Assembly (NCBI GenBank): GCA_040779345.1
Contig: JBFONU010000003.1
Span: 248,001 to 312,000 of the forward strand
Direction of reading: 5' to 3'
Source of the DNA: Thalassotalea_H sp040779345
GTDB lineage: Bacteria > Pseudomonadota > Gammaproteobacteria > Enterobacterales > Alteromonadaceae
Length of the DNA: 64,000 bases
The notes below the pieces were generated by a model. It ran no database searches and was not told the DNA's origin. It saw only the letters and a program-made list of their open reading frames with translations. How positions within the stretch are numbered: position 1 is the stretch's first letter; each line of letters opens with the position of its first letter. This document shows positions 55,042 through 63,486 of this stretch, in pieces. Position numbers and translations under genes: made by a program.

Positions 55042-55683
55042 ATGTCAATAACCTCACCTTTATTACTCAGCGCTAAGCAATTAACTTGTATTAGAGAAGA
55101 GCGCATATTATTTGAAAACCTCAATTTTTCAATAAATTGTGGCGACATCATTCAAGTTGAAGGGCCTAACGGTGCAGGTAAAACCAGCTTATTAAGAATA
55201 TTAGCGGGCTTATCTCAACCCTATGATGGTGAAGTATTATTTAATGAACAAAGCATCCATAATGAACGTGAGTTATATAATCAAAATTTACTCTATATTG
55301 GCCATTTAGCCGGTATTAAAGGAGAGATGACAGCGCAAGAAAATTTAGCGTTTAATTTAAGCTTAAGTGGTTTAAATAAATCTCAAGCAGAGCACACGCT
55401 AAGTGAAGTGAATTTATTAGGCTTTGAAGATGCCCTCGCTTCACATTTAAGTGCTGGGCAACATCGTCGTATTGCACTCGCCAAATTATGGCAGAGTAAA
55501 GCCCCCATCTGGATACTTGATGAACCATTCACGGCTATCGACAAAAATGGCGTTAAGAAACTCGAAAACTTAATGGTGCAGCATGCACAAAATGGCGGAT
55601 GTGTAATTTTAACCACCCATCAAGATTTGGCTATCGATAAAAACCTGTATAAAAAGCTCACTTTAGAGTATCGATTCTTTTAA
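55042..55683 (+). CDS. ccmA: Heme exporter ATPase CcmA
   Basis: A 213-residue ABC ATPase of the CcmABCD complex, which releases holo-CcmE from CcmC. Walker A GPNGAGKTS, signature LSAGQHRRIALAKL, Walker B PIWILDEPFTAID, and switch His in LTTHQD are all present. It starts the ccmABCDE operon. The ribosome site is weak. The stop is 1 bp before the assigned ccmB start. Confidence 0.96.
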   Translation: MSITSPLLLSAKQLTCIREERILFENLNFSINCGDIIQVEGPNGAGKTSLLRILAGLSQPYDGEVLFNEQSIHNERELYNQNLLYIGHLAGIKGEMTAQENLAFNLSLSGLNKSQAEHTLSEVNLLGFEDALASHLSAGQHRRIALAKLWQSKAPIWILDEPFTAIDKNGVKKLENLMVQHAQNGGCVILTTHQDLAIDKNLYKKLTLEYRFF

Positions 55684-55684
55684 G

Positions 55685-56422
55685 ATGGCAGAAACGACAA
55701 ACTTAATGAATAAAACTAATAACTTAACAATACAATTAAAAGAGTCTCTTTCATATAGAGCAGCTTTTATGCTGATTTTTAAGCGTGATTTAACCATAGC
55801 TTTCAGGCATAAAGACGATATTTTAAACCCATTATTATTTTTCATTATTGTGATCACATTATTTCCGTTAGGCATTGGGCCTGAGTCAAATACTTTAGCG
55901 CGTATTGCGCCAGGCATTATTTGGGTTGCTGCTTTATTATCGACCTTGTTATCACTTGATAGGTTGTTTAAATCCGACCATGCTGATGGCTCTTTAGAAC
56001 AAATGCTACTTAGCCCACATCCCTTATTTATTATTGTATTAGCTAAAATTGTTGCTCATTGGTGTCTAACAGGCTTACCCCTTATTTTTGCTGCACCAAT
56101 ATTAGCTTTATTGTTGAATTTAAATGAAAGCAGTTACTTAGCATTAATGCTGACATTATTGATAGGCACCCCAGTGTTAAGCTTTCTTGGCGCTATTGGC
56201 GTGGCCCTTACCGTTGGCATTAAAAAAGGAGGGGTACTGCTGAGCTTATTAGTTTTACCTCTGTATATTCCAGTATTAATTTTTGCGACAAGTGCTATTG
56301 ATACTGCGGCAATGAACTTACCCTATAGCGGTCAGCTTGCTATAATTGCAGCTCTGTTTATAGGCTCTTTAACGCTATCCCCTTTTGCGGTTAGCGCAGC
56401 TTTAAAAGTGAGTACAAACTAA
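55685..56422 (+). CDS. ccmB: Heme exporter membrane subunit CcmB
   Basis: A membrane protein of up to 245 residues with six helices. The block HKDDILNPLLFFIIVITLFP, then LARIAPGIIWVAALLSTLLS and DGSLEQMLLSP, is diagnostic for CcmB. Usual CcmB proteins have about 220 residues, so the ATG at 55706 or 55769 may be the real start. The end overlaps ccmC by 1 bp (TAATG). Confidence 0.95.
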   Translation: MAETTNLMNKTNNLTIQLKESLSYRAAFMLIFKRDLTIAFRHKDDILNPLLFFIIVITLFPLGIGPESNTLARIAPGIIWVAALLSTLLSLDRLFKSDHADGSLEQMLLSPHPLFIIVLAKIVAHWCLTGLPLIFAAPILALLLNLNESSYLALMLTLLIGTPVLSFLGAIGVALTVGIKKGGVLLSLLVLPLYIPVLIFATSAIDTAAMNLPYSGQLAIIAALFIGSLTLSPFAVSAALKVSTN

Positions 56423-57168
56423 TGTGGAAATGGTTACACCCTTATGCCAACCCTGAAGTGTCTTATCACTTTACCGGAAAATTAATTCCTTGGTTTTCAA
56501 AGTTAACGTTCATATTTTTAACCATAGGTATTGTTTGGGCACTATTATTTGTGCCTGCCGATTATCAACAAGGCAATAGCTTTAGAATATTCTACCTTCA
56601 TGTCCCTGCTGCTATCCTTTCTATGGGGATCTATGTAGGTATGGCGATAGCTGCATTATCAGGTCTTGTATGGCAGATTAAACTGGCTGATGCTTCAGCC
56701 GCAGCTATGGCACCAGTTGGCGCAATATTTACAGCCATAGCGCTAATTACAGGTGCCGCCTGGGGGCGACCTACATGGGGTACATGGTGGATATGGGATG
56801 CAAGATTAACTTCAGAGCTTATTTTATTATTTTTATATTTAGGTGTCATTGCCCTACATAATGCTTTTGAAGATAAAACCCTCGCTGGTAAAGCGGCTGG
56901 AATTTTAGCACTGGTTGGTGTGGTTAATATCCCAATTATCAAATACTCAGTTGAATGGTGGAACACATTGCACCAAGGCTCAACAGTTTCAAAGTTAGGT
57001 GCTCCTTCCATGTCTTCTAGCATGTATTGGCCATTTCTTGTTTGTTTTGTTGGCTTTATTTGTTTTGTCACTTGGGTGATCTGTATTCGTTTTCGTAGCG
57101 AGATACTCGCCAGAAATGCGATGCGCTCTTGGGTGCGTTCTTTAATTAATAATGAGGTAGCAAAATAA
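56422..57168 (+). CDS. ccmC: Heme handling protein CcmC
   Basis: A 248-residue membrane protein with six helices that loads heme onto CcmE. The WWD motif reads WGRPTWGTWWIWDARLTSELI (central part, near residue 125), between the two conserved His-bearing loops (FYLHVPAA and VEWWNTLHQG). It overlaps ccmB and ccmD by 1 bp each. Confidence 0.96.
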   Translation: MWKWLHPYANPEVSYHFTGKLIPWFSKLTFIFLTIGIVWALLFVPADYQQGNSFRIFYLHVPAAILSMGIYVGMAIAALSGLVWQIKLADASAAAMAPVGAIFTAIALITGAAWGRPTWGTWWIWDARLTSELILLFLYLGVIALHNAFEDKTLAGKAAGILALVGVVNIPIIKYSVEWWNTLHQGSTVSKLGAPSMSSSMYWPFLVCFVGFICFVTWVICIRFRSEILARNAMRSWVRSLINNEVAK

Positions 57169-57395
57169 TGCAGTTTTCTACTTTCGCTGAATTTTTAGCC
57201 ATGGGCGGTCATGGTTTTTATGTCTGGCTTTCTTATGGGATCAGTATTTTACTATTAAGCTTATTAGTCATTTTCAGTCTTTCAAGAAATAAGGCGATTA
57301 TCAAGCAAATTCAGCAGCGTCAACAACGTGAAGTCAAATTAAAACAAGCGGCTCAACAGCAGCAAATTCATAATTCTCAAGAGGTAAATTCATGA
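57168..57395 (+). CDS. ccmD: Cytochrome c maturation protein CcmD
   Basis: A 75-residue single-helix protein. AMGGHGFYVWLSYGISILLL is the typical conserved N-terminal block and helix, followed by a charged, Gln-rich cytoplasmic tail. It stabilises the CcmABC-CcmE complex. It overlaps ccmC by 1 bp and ccmE by 4 bp. Confidence 0.93.
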   Translation: MQFSTFAEFLAMGGHGFYVWLSYGISILLLSLLVIFSLSRNKAIIKQIQQRQQREVKLKQAAQQQQIHNSQEVNS

Positions 57396-57874
57396 ATCCA
57401 CGTCGTAAAAAGCGTTTAACTATTGTCTTATCCGTATTAGCCGGTATTGGACTTATTATTGGTTTGGTCCTTTATGCACTGAGTCAAAATATTGATTTAT
57501 TTTATACTCCTCACGAAATTGTTCATGGCAAAGACGATACAGGCGTGAAACCGACATTAGGGCAACGTATTCGTGTTGGCGGCTTAGTTGTTGTTGGCAG
57601 CGTTAAACGAGACGAGAGCAATCTTAAGGTTCAATTTGACCTGACTAACAAAGGTGAAGTGATCACGATTAAATATGACGGTATTCTGCCTGACTTATTC
57701 AGAGAAGGCCAAGGGATCATAGCTAATGGTACATTAACACAAGCGCGTTTATTAGAGGCCAGTGAGGTATTAGCTAAGCATGATGAAAACTACATGCCTA
57801 AAGAAATTGCTGACTCTTTAGGCGAAGGACATGAAGCGCCAAGTTATTCTAAAGAACAACTAAAGAGTAATTAA
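57392..57874 (+). CDS. ccmE: Heme chaperone CcmE
   Basis: A 160-residue periplasmic heme carrier anchored by an N-terminal helix (residues 9-29). The OB-fold shows RIRVGGLVVVGSVKR and YDGILPDLFREGQGI. The heme-binding His is residue 130 in LAKHDENYMP, the same number as in E. coli. It takes heme from CcmC and hands it to CcmF. Last gene of ccmABCDE, followed by a terminator. Confidence 0.97.
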   Translation: MNPRRKKRLTIVLSVLAGIGLIIGLVLYALSQNIDLFYTPHEIVHGKDDTGVKPTLGQRIRVGGLVVVGSVKRDESNLKVQFDLTNKGEVITIKYDGILPDLFREGQGIIANGTLTQARLLEASEVLAKHDENYMPKEIADSLGEGHEAPSYSKEQLKSN

Positions 57875-57903
57875 GTTACATTAGCTCAAAATATTAATTG
57901 AAA

Positions 57904-57940
57904 AAAAAAGCCCTTAACTTAAATCGTTAAGGGCTTTTTT
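57904..57940. terminator. Bidirectional terminator between ccmE and the next gene
   Basis: AAAAAAGCCCTTAAC, loop TTAAATC, GTTAAGGGCTTTTTT. A-rich on one side and T-rich on the other, so it can end both ccmE (+) and the minus-strand gene that stops at 57955. Confidence 0.93.
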
Positions 57941-57954
57941 TATCAATTAATATC

Positions 57955-58176
57955 TTAAGCGACAAACTCAGAAGGAAGGATTCTTTCGCCTACTTTATTT
58001 AATATTTCTACATCGCCATTACAAACAGCAACGATAGATTTGTTCTTTCTAAATTCTTCAGGAATAATCACTCTACCGGATTCAGATTGTGTAAACGTAC
58101 AAACTTGATGCTTCAATTCTAGCGATGAATCACAATAATATATAATAGTCACTACTTGTATTTGATTACAACTCAT
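57955..58176 (-). CDS. Small conserved protein resembling the TIGR02922 family
   Basis: A 73-residue protein with the block SGRVIIPEEFRKNKSIVAVC in its second half and a beta-strand-rich start (VTIIYYCDSSLELK). From memory this matches a small uncharacterised family seen in Colwellia, Shewanella and relatives; I could not search it. AGGAT lies before the ATG. No function is known. It stands alone, separated from ccmE by a shared terminator. Confidence 0.75.
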   Translation of the reverse strand: MSCNQIQVVTIIYYCDSSLELKHQVCTFTQSESGRVIIPEEFRKNKSIVAVCNGDVEILNKVGERILPSEFVA

Positions 58177-58726
58177 AATAAATCCTACTTTTTGTTATTT
58201 GGCATCAACACAGTTGAATACTCAGTTATCGCGATTTATCGACGTGATAAAGTGAATCTCAAATATCACTCACACTATGATTCATTGATACTACTACAGC
58301 CTGTATGTTAATTAAACAATTTTTTTACAATTAATCTGACTATCTCATCATTTATAAATTGCATAAAAAAAGCGCTATAAACACTTATGAATCTATGAAC
58401 TTTGCTTTTGGAATATATCAAAGGCTATTGAGTTTTTTTGCTTCAACACTCTGATAAAAACAATTAATGTTAAGCAAAAAAGACAGTTATGGTAATAAAG
58501 TAAACGCGTAGGATGGAAAGTAGATTAACCTTGTTGATAAATTTACCAGTAAGAGATGATTTTATCAGATGAGCGAATTATCAATTGATGAGTTTATCTC
58601 AGATAAATGGTCGTTACCGTTATTAATGAAGTTAACAGCAAATTAACCTTTAAAGTTAACTCTAAACGATTAGATTTGTGATTTTATCAAATATGCCGGC
58701 AGAGTTCTGTGACTGAAAAAAATCAT
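58177..58726. other. Non-coding gap upstream of the small conserved gene
   Basis: About 550 AT-rich bases between the 73-residue gene and the nagP terminator. I see no open frame of useful size with a ribosome site, no tRNA and no strong repeat. It includes the promoter of the 73-residue gene, which I could not place. Confidence 0.5.
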
Positions 58727-58755
58727 AAAAAAAACCCTGAGTACAAGACTCAGGG
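58727..58755 (-). terminator. Rho-independent terminator after nagP
   Basis: On the minus strand CCCTGAGT, loop CTTGT, ACTCAGGG, then eight T. It ends the nagK-nagB-nagA-nagP operon, 90 bp past the nagP stop. Confidence 0.93.
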
Positions 58756-58844
58756 CGATCAAATATGATCTTTTTAACGCACCCTCAACTAGTGAGATCG
58801 GATATCCTTACGGATAAATTCTTTCAGTGAGCTTTTCTTATTGA

Positions 58845-60146
58845 TTATTTCCAGCTCTTCATTTTATGACCTTTCAGCGCATAAAAAAGTATAAATAAAT
58901 AACACGGCAACATAACGATATAACCGCCTTGCTGACCAAATGATGTGCCACTTGCTAAGCCCCAGAATAAAGGACCAAAAGCCCCACCAGAAATGCCCAT
59001 AACTAATAATGCTGAACCTGTACTTGTTAGTTTTCCCATACCAGAAAGAGCAAGAGGAAAAACAGCAGGCCAAACAATTGCGTTAGCTAAGCCTAAAAAT
59101 GCAATCATTAACAAGGTATCAGGTAATTGAGCTCCGCCAAATGGCACTAATAATGAATTAGCAATAACAAAAGACTCGTTACTACCGAATAACACACCAA
59201 GCGATAAAAGGGTTCCTAATACTGCTGACACCATTAATGCTTTAGCTTGAGAGATATACTTAGGGATTAACGCAATGCCAAGAATATAGCCCATTACCAT
59301 ACAAATCATGGTATATGAAGTCATCACGGAATAGTTTTCAACACCTAATGAAAGAGCAAAAGTACCAATGGTATCACCAGCAATCACTTCTACAGCCACA
59401 TAGAAGAAAATAGCTAAAACACCTAATGCCAAATTAGGATGAGAAAGCGCTTCTTTTATTTGTCCCTCTGATGCTTCTTCTTCATCAGCTTCTTTTTCTA
59501 ACTCAGGTAAAGCGGATTTTTTAACAGCAAAAGCTAGAAGACCAATAAACAACGCCATTCCTAAATAGGGATAAACTAAACTATTCGCCATTTCATTAAT
59601 TTCAGTAGGTGATAATTCCTTACCAACCAAATGGGTGAAATTACTCAAAATTAATGCGGTAAAAACCATTGGTGCAATTACACCAGCACCTTTATTTAGA
59701 ATTCCCATAATACTGATACGGGCTGCTGCAGACTCTTCAGGGCCTAATCGAACCACATATGGATTAACAGCAGTTTGAAGTAACGTTTGTCCAGTCCCCA
59801 TGACAAGTTGGGCAAAAAGAAAAAGTGCAAAGGTTTGAGTTTTGGCAGCAGGAATAAATAGTAAGCCGGCAATCATCATCGTCGCCATGCCTAGTGCCAT
59901 ACCATTTTTATAACCAATTTTTCTGATAATAGCGGCAGAAGGAAGTGCTGTGAATGTAACCGCTATATAAAATGAAAATAAAATGAGCGATGCTTGAAAT
60001 GGTGATAGTTGCAATATTTGCTTTAAATAAGGCATGAGTGAGCCATTTAGCCAGGTTGCAAAACCTAATATAAAAAACAGTACTGCAACTATTGCCATCG
60101 GCACTACACTGCTCTTTGGCTTGTCATTTGACATTGTCATTTCCAT
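58845..60146 (-). CDS. nagP: GlcNAc permease NagP (MFS, FucP group)
   Basis: A 433-residue inner-membrane proton symporter with about 12 helices. The N-terminal helix FFILGFATWLNGSLMPYLKQ and the block ALFLFAQLVMGTGQTLLQTAVNPYVVRLG match the FucP-type NagP described in Shewanella and relatives. It replaces the PTS NagE of E. coli, so GlcNAc enters unphosphorylated and needs a kinase, which is encoded in the same operon. GAGGA precedes the ATG; 56 bp after nagA. Confidence 0.9.
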   Translation of the reverse strand: MEMTMSNDKPKSSVVPMAIVAVLFFILGFATWLNGSLMPYLKQILQLSPFQASLILFSFYIAVTFTALPSAAIIRKIGYKNGMALGMATMMIAGLLFIPAAKTQTFALFLFAQLVMGTGQTLLQTAVNPYVVRLGPEESAAARISIMGILNKGAGVIAPMVFTALILSNFTHLVGKELSPTEINEMANSLVYPYLGMALFIGLLAFAVKKSALPELEKEADEEEASEGQIKEALSHPNLALGVLAIFFYVAVEVIAGDTIGTFALSLGVENYSVMTSYTMICMVMGYILGIALIPKYISQAKALMVSAVLGTLLSLGVLFGSNESFVIANSLLVPFGGAQLPDTLLMIAFLGLANAIVWPAVFPLALSGMGKLTSTGSALLVMGISGGAFGPLFWGLASGTSFGQQGGYIVMLPCYLFILFYALKGHKMKSWK

Positions 60147-60202
60147 AATTTCCTCAATTTACAACTTTATTATTGTTATATTTGTTAATGTTAATTTTTA
60201 AA

Positions 60203-61342
60203 CTACACGCTTTTTGTGTAAACCTTTTGTCCTGCAATCCATGTAGACTCTACTTCAAGTTGTTCGTTCAATACAATTAAATCGGCTTGACTACCAATTG
60301 ATAAATTACCACGCATATTTCCCTGGTTAATATAATCAGCTGGGTATTGACTCGCCATACGAATAGCTTCATCAAGTTCAATACCAACACCTAGGTGAGT
60401 GTTTTTAACGGCTGTGGCCATATCGAGCGCAGCACCAGCAAGTTCCCCTGTTGTAGACGTTAACCGCCCTTCCTTTAAATAAACAGTTCGGTCAAAGAAT
60501 GAAAATTCTGTTTGATCAGTACCAATTGTTGACATAGCATCTGTCACCAAAAATAGCTTACCTTTTGGCTTTGTTTTCAGTGCCAGTTTTACCGCTTGAT
60601 AATCAACATGATGTCCATCAATGATTATTCCGCAGCTAGCTTGATCATTTAATAACGCACAACCAGTAACACCTAGCTCACGCCCTTGGATAGGCGACAT
60701 AGCGTTGTACAAATGTGTATAACCGTCAGCGCCGGCATTCATAGCCGCTTGTGCAGTTTTAAAATCGGCATTGGTGTGACCCAAACACACTTTAATCCCT
60801 AACGACACCATACGTTCAACATCATCCGCTGAAACAGTTTCTGGCGCTAAAGTAACTAAAATTTGTCCAATATCTTTACGCTCAAGTATTTTCCACTCAT
60901 CATCAGAAATCGCACGAATATATTCTTGTACATGCGTGCCTTTTTTTGCAATTGATAAATGAGGTCCTTCAAAGTGAATACCTAAAATACCTGGCACATT
61001 CTCTGCTATTGCTAATGCCATAGCATCTGCAGCTTGTGCCATAACTTCCACTTTATCAGTGATCAGCGTCGGTAACATACCTGTAGTACCGAACTGCGAA
61101 TGAGCAGAGATAATAGTTTGTAAACTTTCAAGTGAAGGTGATGAATTAAATAAAACACCACCACCACCATTGACCTGTAGATCGATATACCCAGGTACAA
61201 CTGTGCCTTCTGCAACCACATCTGCAGATTCAGTATGACTATCAATAGCTATGATTTTGCCGTCTTTGATAGTTAATACTTGATGTTCGCTAAATTGCTT
61301 TCCATCAAATAAACGCTGTGCATTAAGGCGAAAGTTAGTCAT
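60203..61342 (-). CDS. nagA: N-acetylglucosamine-6-phosphate deacetylase
   Basis: A 379-residue amidohydrolase that removes the acetyl group from GlcNAc-6-phosphate (EC 3.5.1.25). Landmarks are VVPGYIDLQVNGGGG, GIHFEGPHLS with the metal-binding Glu, CLGHTNADF and THLYNAMSP with metal His residues, GIIIDGHHVD, and the catalytic Asp in FLVTDAMSTIG. It overlaps nagB by 1 bp (TAATG). Confidence 0.96.
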   Translation of the reverse strand: MTNFRLNAQRLFDGKQFSEHQVLTIKDGKIIAIDSHTESADVVAEGTVVPGYIDLQVNGGGGVLFNSSPSLESLQTIISAHSQFGTTGMLPTLITDKVEVMAQAADAMALAIAENVPGILGIHFEGPHLSIAKKGTHVQEYIRAISDDEWKILERKDIGQILVTLAPETVSADDVERMVSLGIKVCLGHTNADFKTAQAAMNAGADGYTHLYNAMSPIQGRELGVTGCALLNDQASCGIIIDGHHVDYQAVKLALKTKPKGKLFLVTDAMSTIGTDQTEFSFFDRTVYLKEGRLTSTTGELAGAALDMATAVKNTHLGVGIELDEAIRMASQYPADYINQGNMRGNLSIGSQADLIVLNEQLEVESTWIAGQKVYTKSV

Positions 61343-62340
61343 TATAAAGTCCGTGTCACTTTTTTAAGCCCTTTAGGCTCATCAGGGTTAAAGCCTCTTG
61401 ATACAGAAACTTCGGCGACATCTAAATAGAAACGTTGCAGCACAACTAACGGTGCTAGACGCGGATGAACATTATTATCTGTTTGGCGTAAATGCACTAA
61501 ATCAGCACCACGTTGAGCCATTTCATCAATTTGCTCTTGATGTGACTGGGCACTTTCATCATTAACAGCACAATTCAAAATAGCTAAACCTTGTTCAACT
61601 AAGGTCACTGGACCATGTAAAAATTCTGCGCTACTAAATGCTTCGGCATGAATTGAACTGACTTCTTTTAATTTCAACGCCATTTCTTTTGTGATGGCGT
61701 AGCCTAATCCACGACCAAGTACAACCATGTTTTTAACACCGTCGATTGATTGTGAAGTCAATTGAGGTTCAGAATCAATGATGGTTTGCATTGCGGCTGG
61801 TAAAGTATCTAACGCTGAAATTAATTCTTGGTTTTCAGTCCAATAAGCAGTTAGTTGCAGTAAAGCAGATAACGTTGCTAAATAACTTTTGGTTGCTGCT
61901 ACTGAGATTTCAGCGCCCGCTTTAAGGGGGAGAACTTCATCAACAATATCTTTTAACGGTGATGTTTCATCATTCACTAACGCTACGCAATAAGCACCTG
62001 CTTTTTTAGCCATTTCAGCTTGGGCAATAATATCTGGAGAACGACCTGATTGAGAAATAACAATCACCAACGCTTGATCTAGTTTTAACTGCTTACCATA
62101 AACACTTGACACAGACGGTGCAGCGGCAAATGTTGGTATTCCCGCTTCAATTTCTATTAAATACTTGCCAAAAACACCGGCGTGATCAGAAGAGCCACGA
62201 CCAATGATCATCACCATTTTAGGGGCAATTTCACGTAATTTAGCGCCGATTGACTCTGCTAATGATTTATTTGCTGCAAGCTGTCCTTGGACAACTGAAG
62301 GGGCTTGTTTAGCCTCTTGTTCCATTATTGTTTGTGTCAT
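61342..62340 (-). CDS. nagB: Glucosamine-6-phosphate deaminase, NagB-II type (SIS)
   Basis: A 332-residue protein with two SIS (sugar isomerase) domains: GRGSSDHAGVFGKYLIE, VISQSGRSPDIIAQ, VAATKSYLATL, then LGRGLGYAITKEMALKLKEVSSIHAEAFSSAEFLHGP in the second half. It is unrelated in sequence to E. coli NagB and belongs to the NagB-II type found in Shewanella and other marine bacteria, which makes fructose-6-phosphate and ammonia. The ATG at 62340 (AAGG upstream) is preferred over an in-frame TTG at 62346. Confidence 0.92.
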   Translation of the reverse strand: MTQTIMEQEAKQAPSVVQGQLAANKSLAESIGAKLREIAPKMVMIIGRGSSDHAGVFGKYLIEIEAGIPTFAAAPSVSSVYGKQLKLDQALVIVISQSGRSPDIIAQAEMAKKAGAYCVALVNDETSPLKDIVDEVLPLKAGAEISVAATKSYLATLSALLQLTAYWTENQELISALDTLPAAMQTIIDSEPQLTSQSIDGVKNMVVLGRGLGYAITKEMALKLKEVSSIHAEAFSSAEFLHGPVTLVEQGLAILNCAVNDESAQSHQEQIDEMAQRGADLVHLRQTDNNVHPRLAPLVVLQRFYLDVAEVSVSRGFNPDEPKGLKKVTRTL

Positions 62341-62372
62341 GTTCAAACCTTACTTAATTTTTAATCTGTTAA

Positions 62373-63266
62373 TCACAACAACGCGAGTTGTTGTTGTGCA
62401 TATATTACTGAGCCGACTTCAGGAGCGCATAAAGGCTCTTCTAATTGCTGTTTCACCTCTTCATCAAGCCATGGCTTAATGCGAGGAGTTAATCCCCCAA
62501 TCAACGAAATTCTTGGTGGGTTTTGTTTTGCTAATTGTCGAGCGATACCACTGATGTAACTGGCACCTTCACTAACGATTTCTTTGGCAACTTCATCACC
62601 TTCTTCAGCAGCATCAAAGACTAAATTAGCCATTTTCGCATAAAAGGCTGCTGGTTTTCCGGCGATCGTTTCTACCATTTCCAAGCCGTCTTTAACGTTA
62701 AGCAAACTCAACAACTTGCCATTGATTAATGAATCACTCTTTAAGCCATCAAGGGACATAAGAACGTGATTTGCCGCCTGGAAGCCAAACCAAGCACCAC
62801 TGCCTTTATCGCCGTGAGGAAAACCGTGCCCACCTAGGGTATATGGATGACCGTCAACATATGAAAAACCACATGAACCAGTGCCGGTGATCATCACCGC
62901 ACCATCGGAACCGTTATGCGCACCTAAGCAAGCGATTAGTAAATCCGTTGTTAAAAACATTTGCTTGAATGGGTGTTGCCAATTTGACATTTGCTCAAAT
63001 AACACGGGTAAGTTCACACCCGCCAAACCAACACCAGCAATAATATCTTTCAGTTCAACCCCAACCAACCCAGCATCTTTTATCGCTAATTCGGCTGACT
63101 CGGTAATAGAATTAACTGCTTGTTCATATCCATGAAGAGGATTTGCGGGGCCAGATATACCTGTCCCCAAAATATTGTTGTCAGCATCGACAATGATAGC
63201 TTTACATTTGCTACCACCGCCGTCGATACCTAAAAATAATTCTTTATTGTCAGTGCTACTAGGCAT
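62373..63266 (-). CDS. nagK: N-acetylglucosamine kinase (BadF/BcrA type)
   Basis: A 297-residue kinase of the BadF/BadG/BcrA fold that phosphorylates GlcNAc (EC 2.7.1.59). The phosphate motif reads FLGIDGGGSKCKAIIVD (residues 11-27), the second GAVMITGTGSCGFSY, and the adenosine motif ISLIGGLTPRI. GAGG precedes the ATG. First gene of the nag operon, 27-bp-class spacing from nagB, with a palindromic operator 87 bp upstream. Confidence 0.92.
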   Translation of the reverse strand: MPSSTDNKELFLGIDGGGSKCKAIIVDADNNILGTGISGPANPLHGYEQAVNSITESAELAIKDAGLVGVELKDIIAGVGLAGVNLPVLFEQMSNWQHPFKQMFLTTDLLIACLGAHNGSDGAVMITGTGSCGFSYVDGHPYTLGGHGFPHGDKGSGAWFGFQAANHVLMSLDGLKSDSLINGKLLSLLNVKDGLEMVETIAGKPAAFYAKMANLVFDAAEEGDEVAKEIVSEGASYISGIARQLAKQNPPRISLIGGLTPRIKPWLDEEVKQQLEEPLCAPEVGSVIYAQQQLALL

Positions 63267-63352
63267 GTTGACCTCATGTCTACTACATTTATCTAGAAAG
63301 TCATTGAGTAAAAATCAATGCTTCAAATTTTAACTGCTTTCATATTAACCAC

Positions 63353-63372
63353 AAATGACAGCGTTGTCATTT
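63353..63372 (-). promoter_or_regulatory. LacI-like palindrome upstream of nagK
   Basis: AAATGACAGCGTTGTCATTT: perfect 8-bp arms around GCGT. It resembles the palindromes with a central CG reported for GlcNAc regulators (NagR) in related gammaproteobacteria, as I recall them. A repressor here would control the whole nagKBAP operon. The regulator gene is not in the window. Confidence 0.65.
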
Positions 63373-63429
63373 ATTTTTTAATTAAAATAGTTATTTTTTA
63401 TTTAATATTAGTGCATAAAAATACAATAG

Positions 63430-63463
63430 TTTGATTTAACTAAGAAAACTTAGTTAAATCAAA
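63430..63463 (-). terminator. Hairpin after the GH20 gene
   Basis: TTTGATTTAACTAAG, loop (four bases), CTTAGTTAAATCAAA: a perfect 15-bp stem. It starts 23 bp past the GH20 stop. AT-rich and with only a weak T-run after it, so some read-through into nagK is possible. Confidence 0.7.
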
Positions 63464-63486
63464 TAGAATCAATTTCAATAATATTG

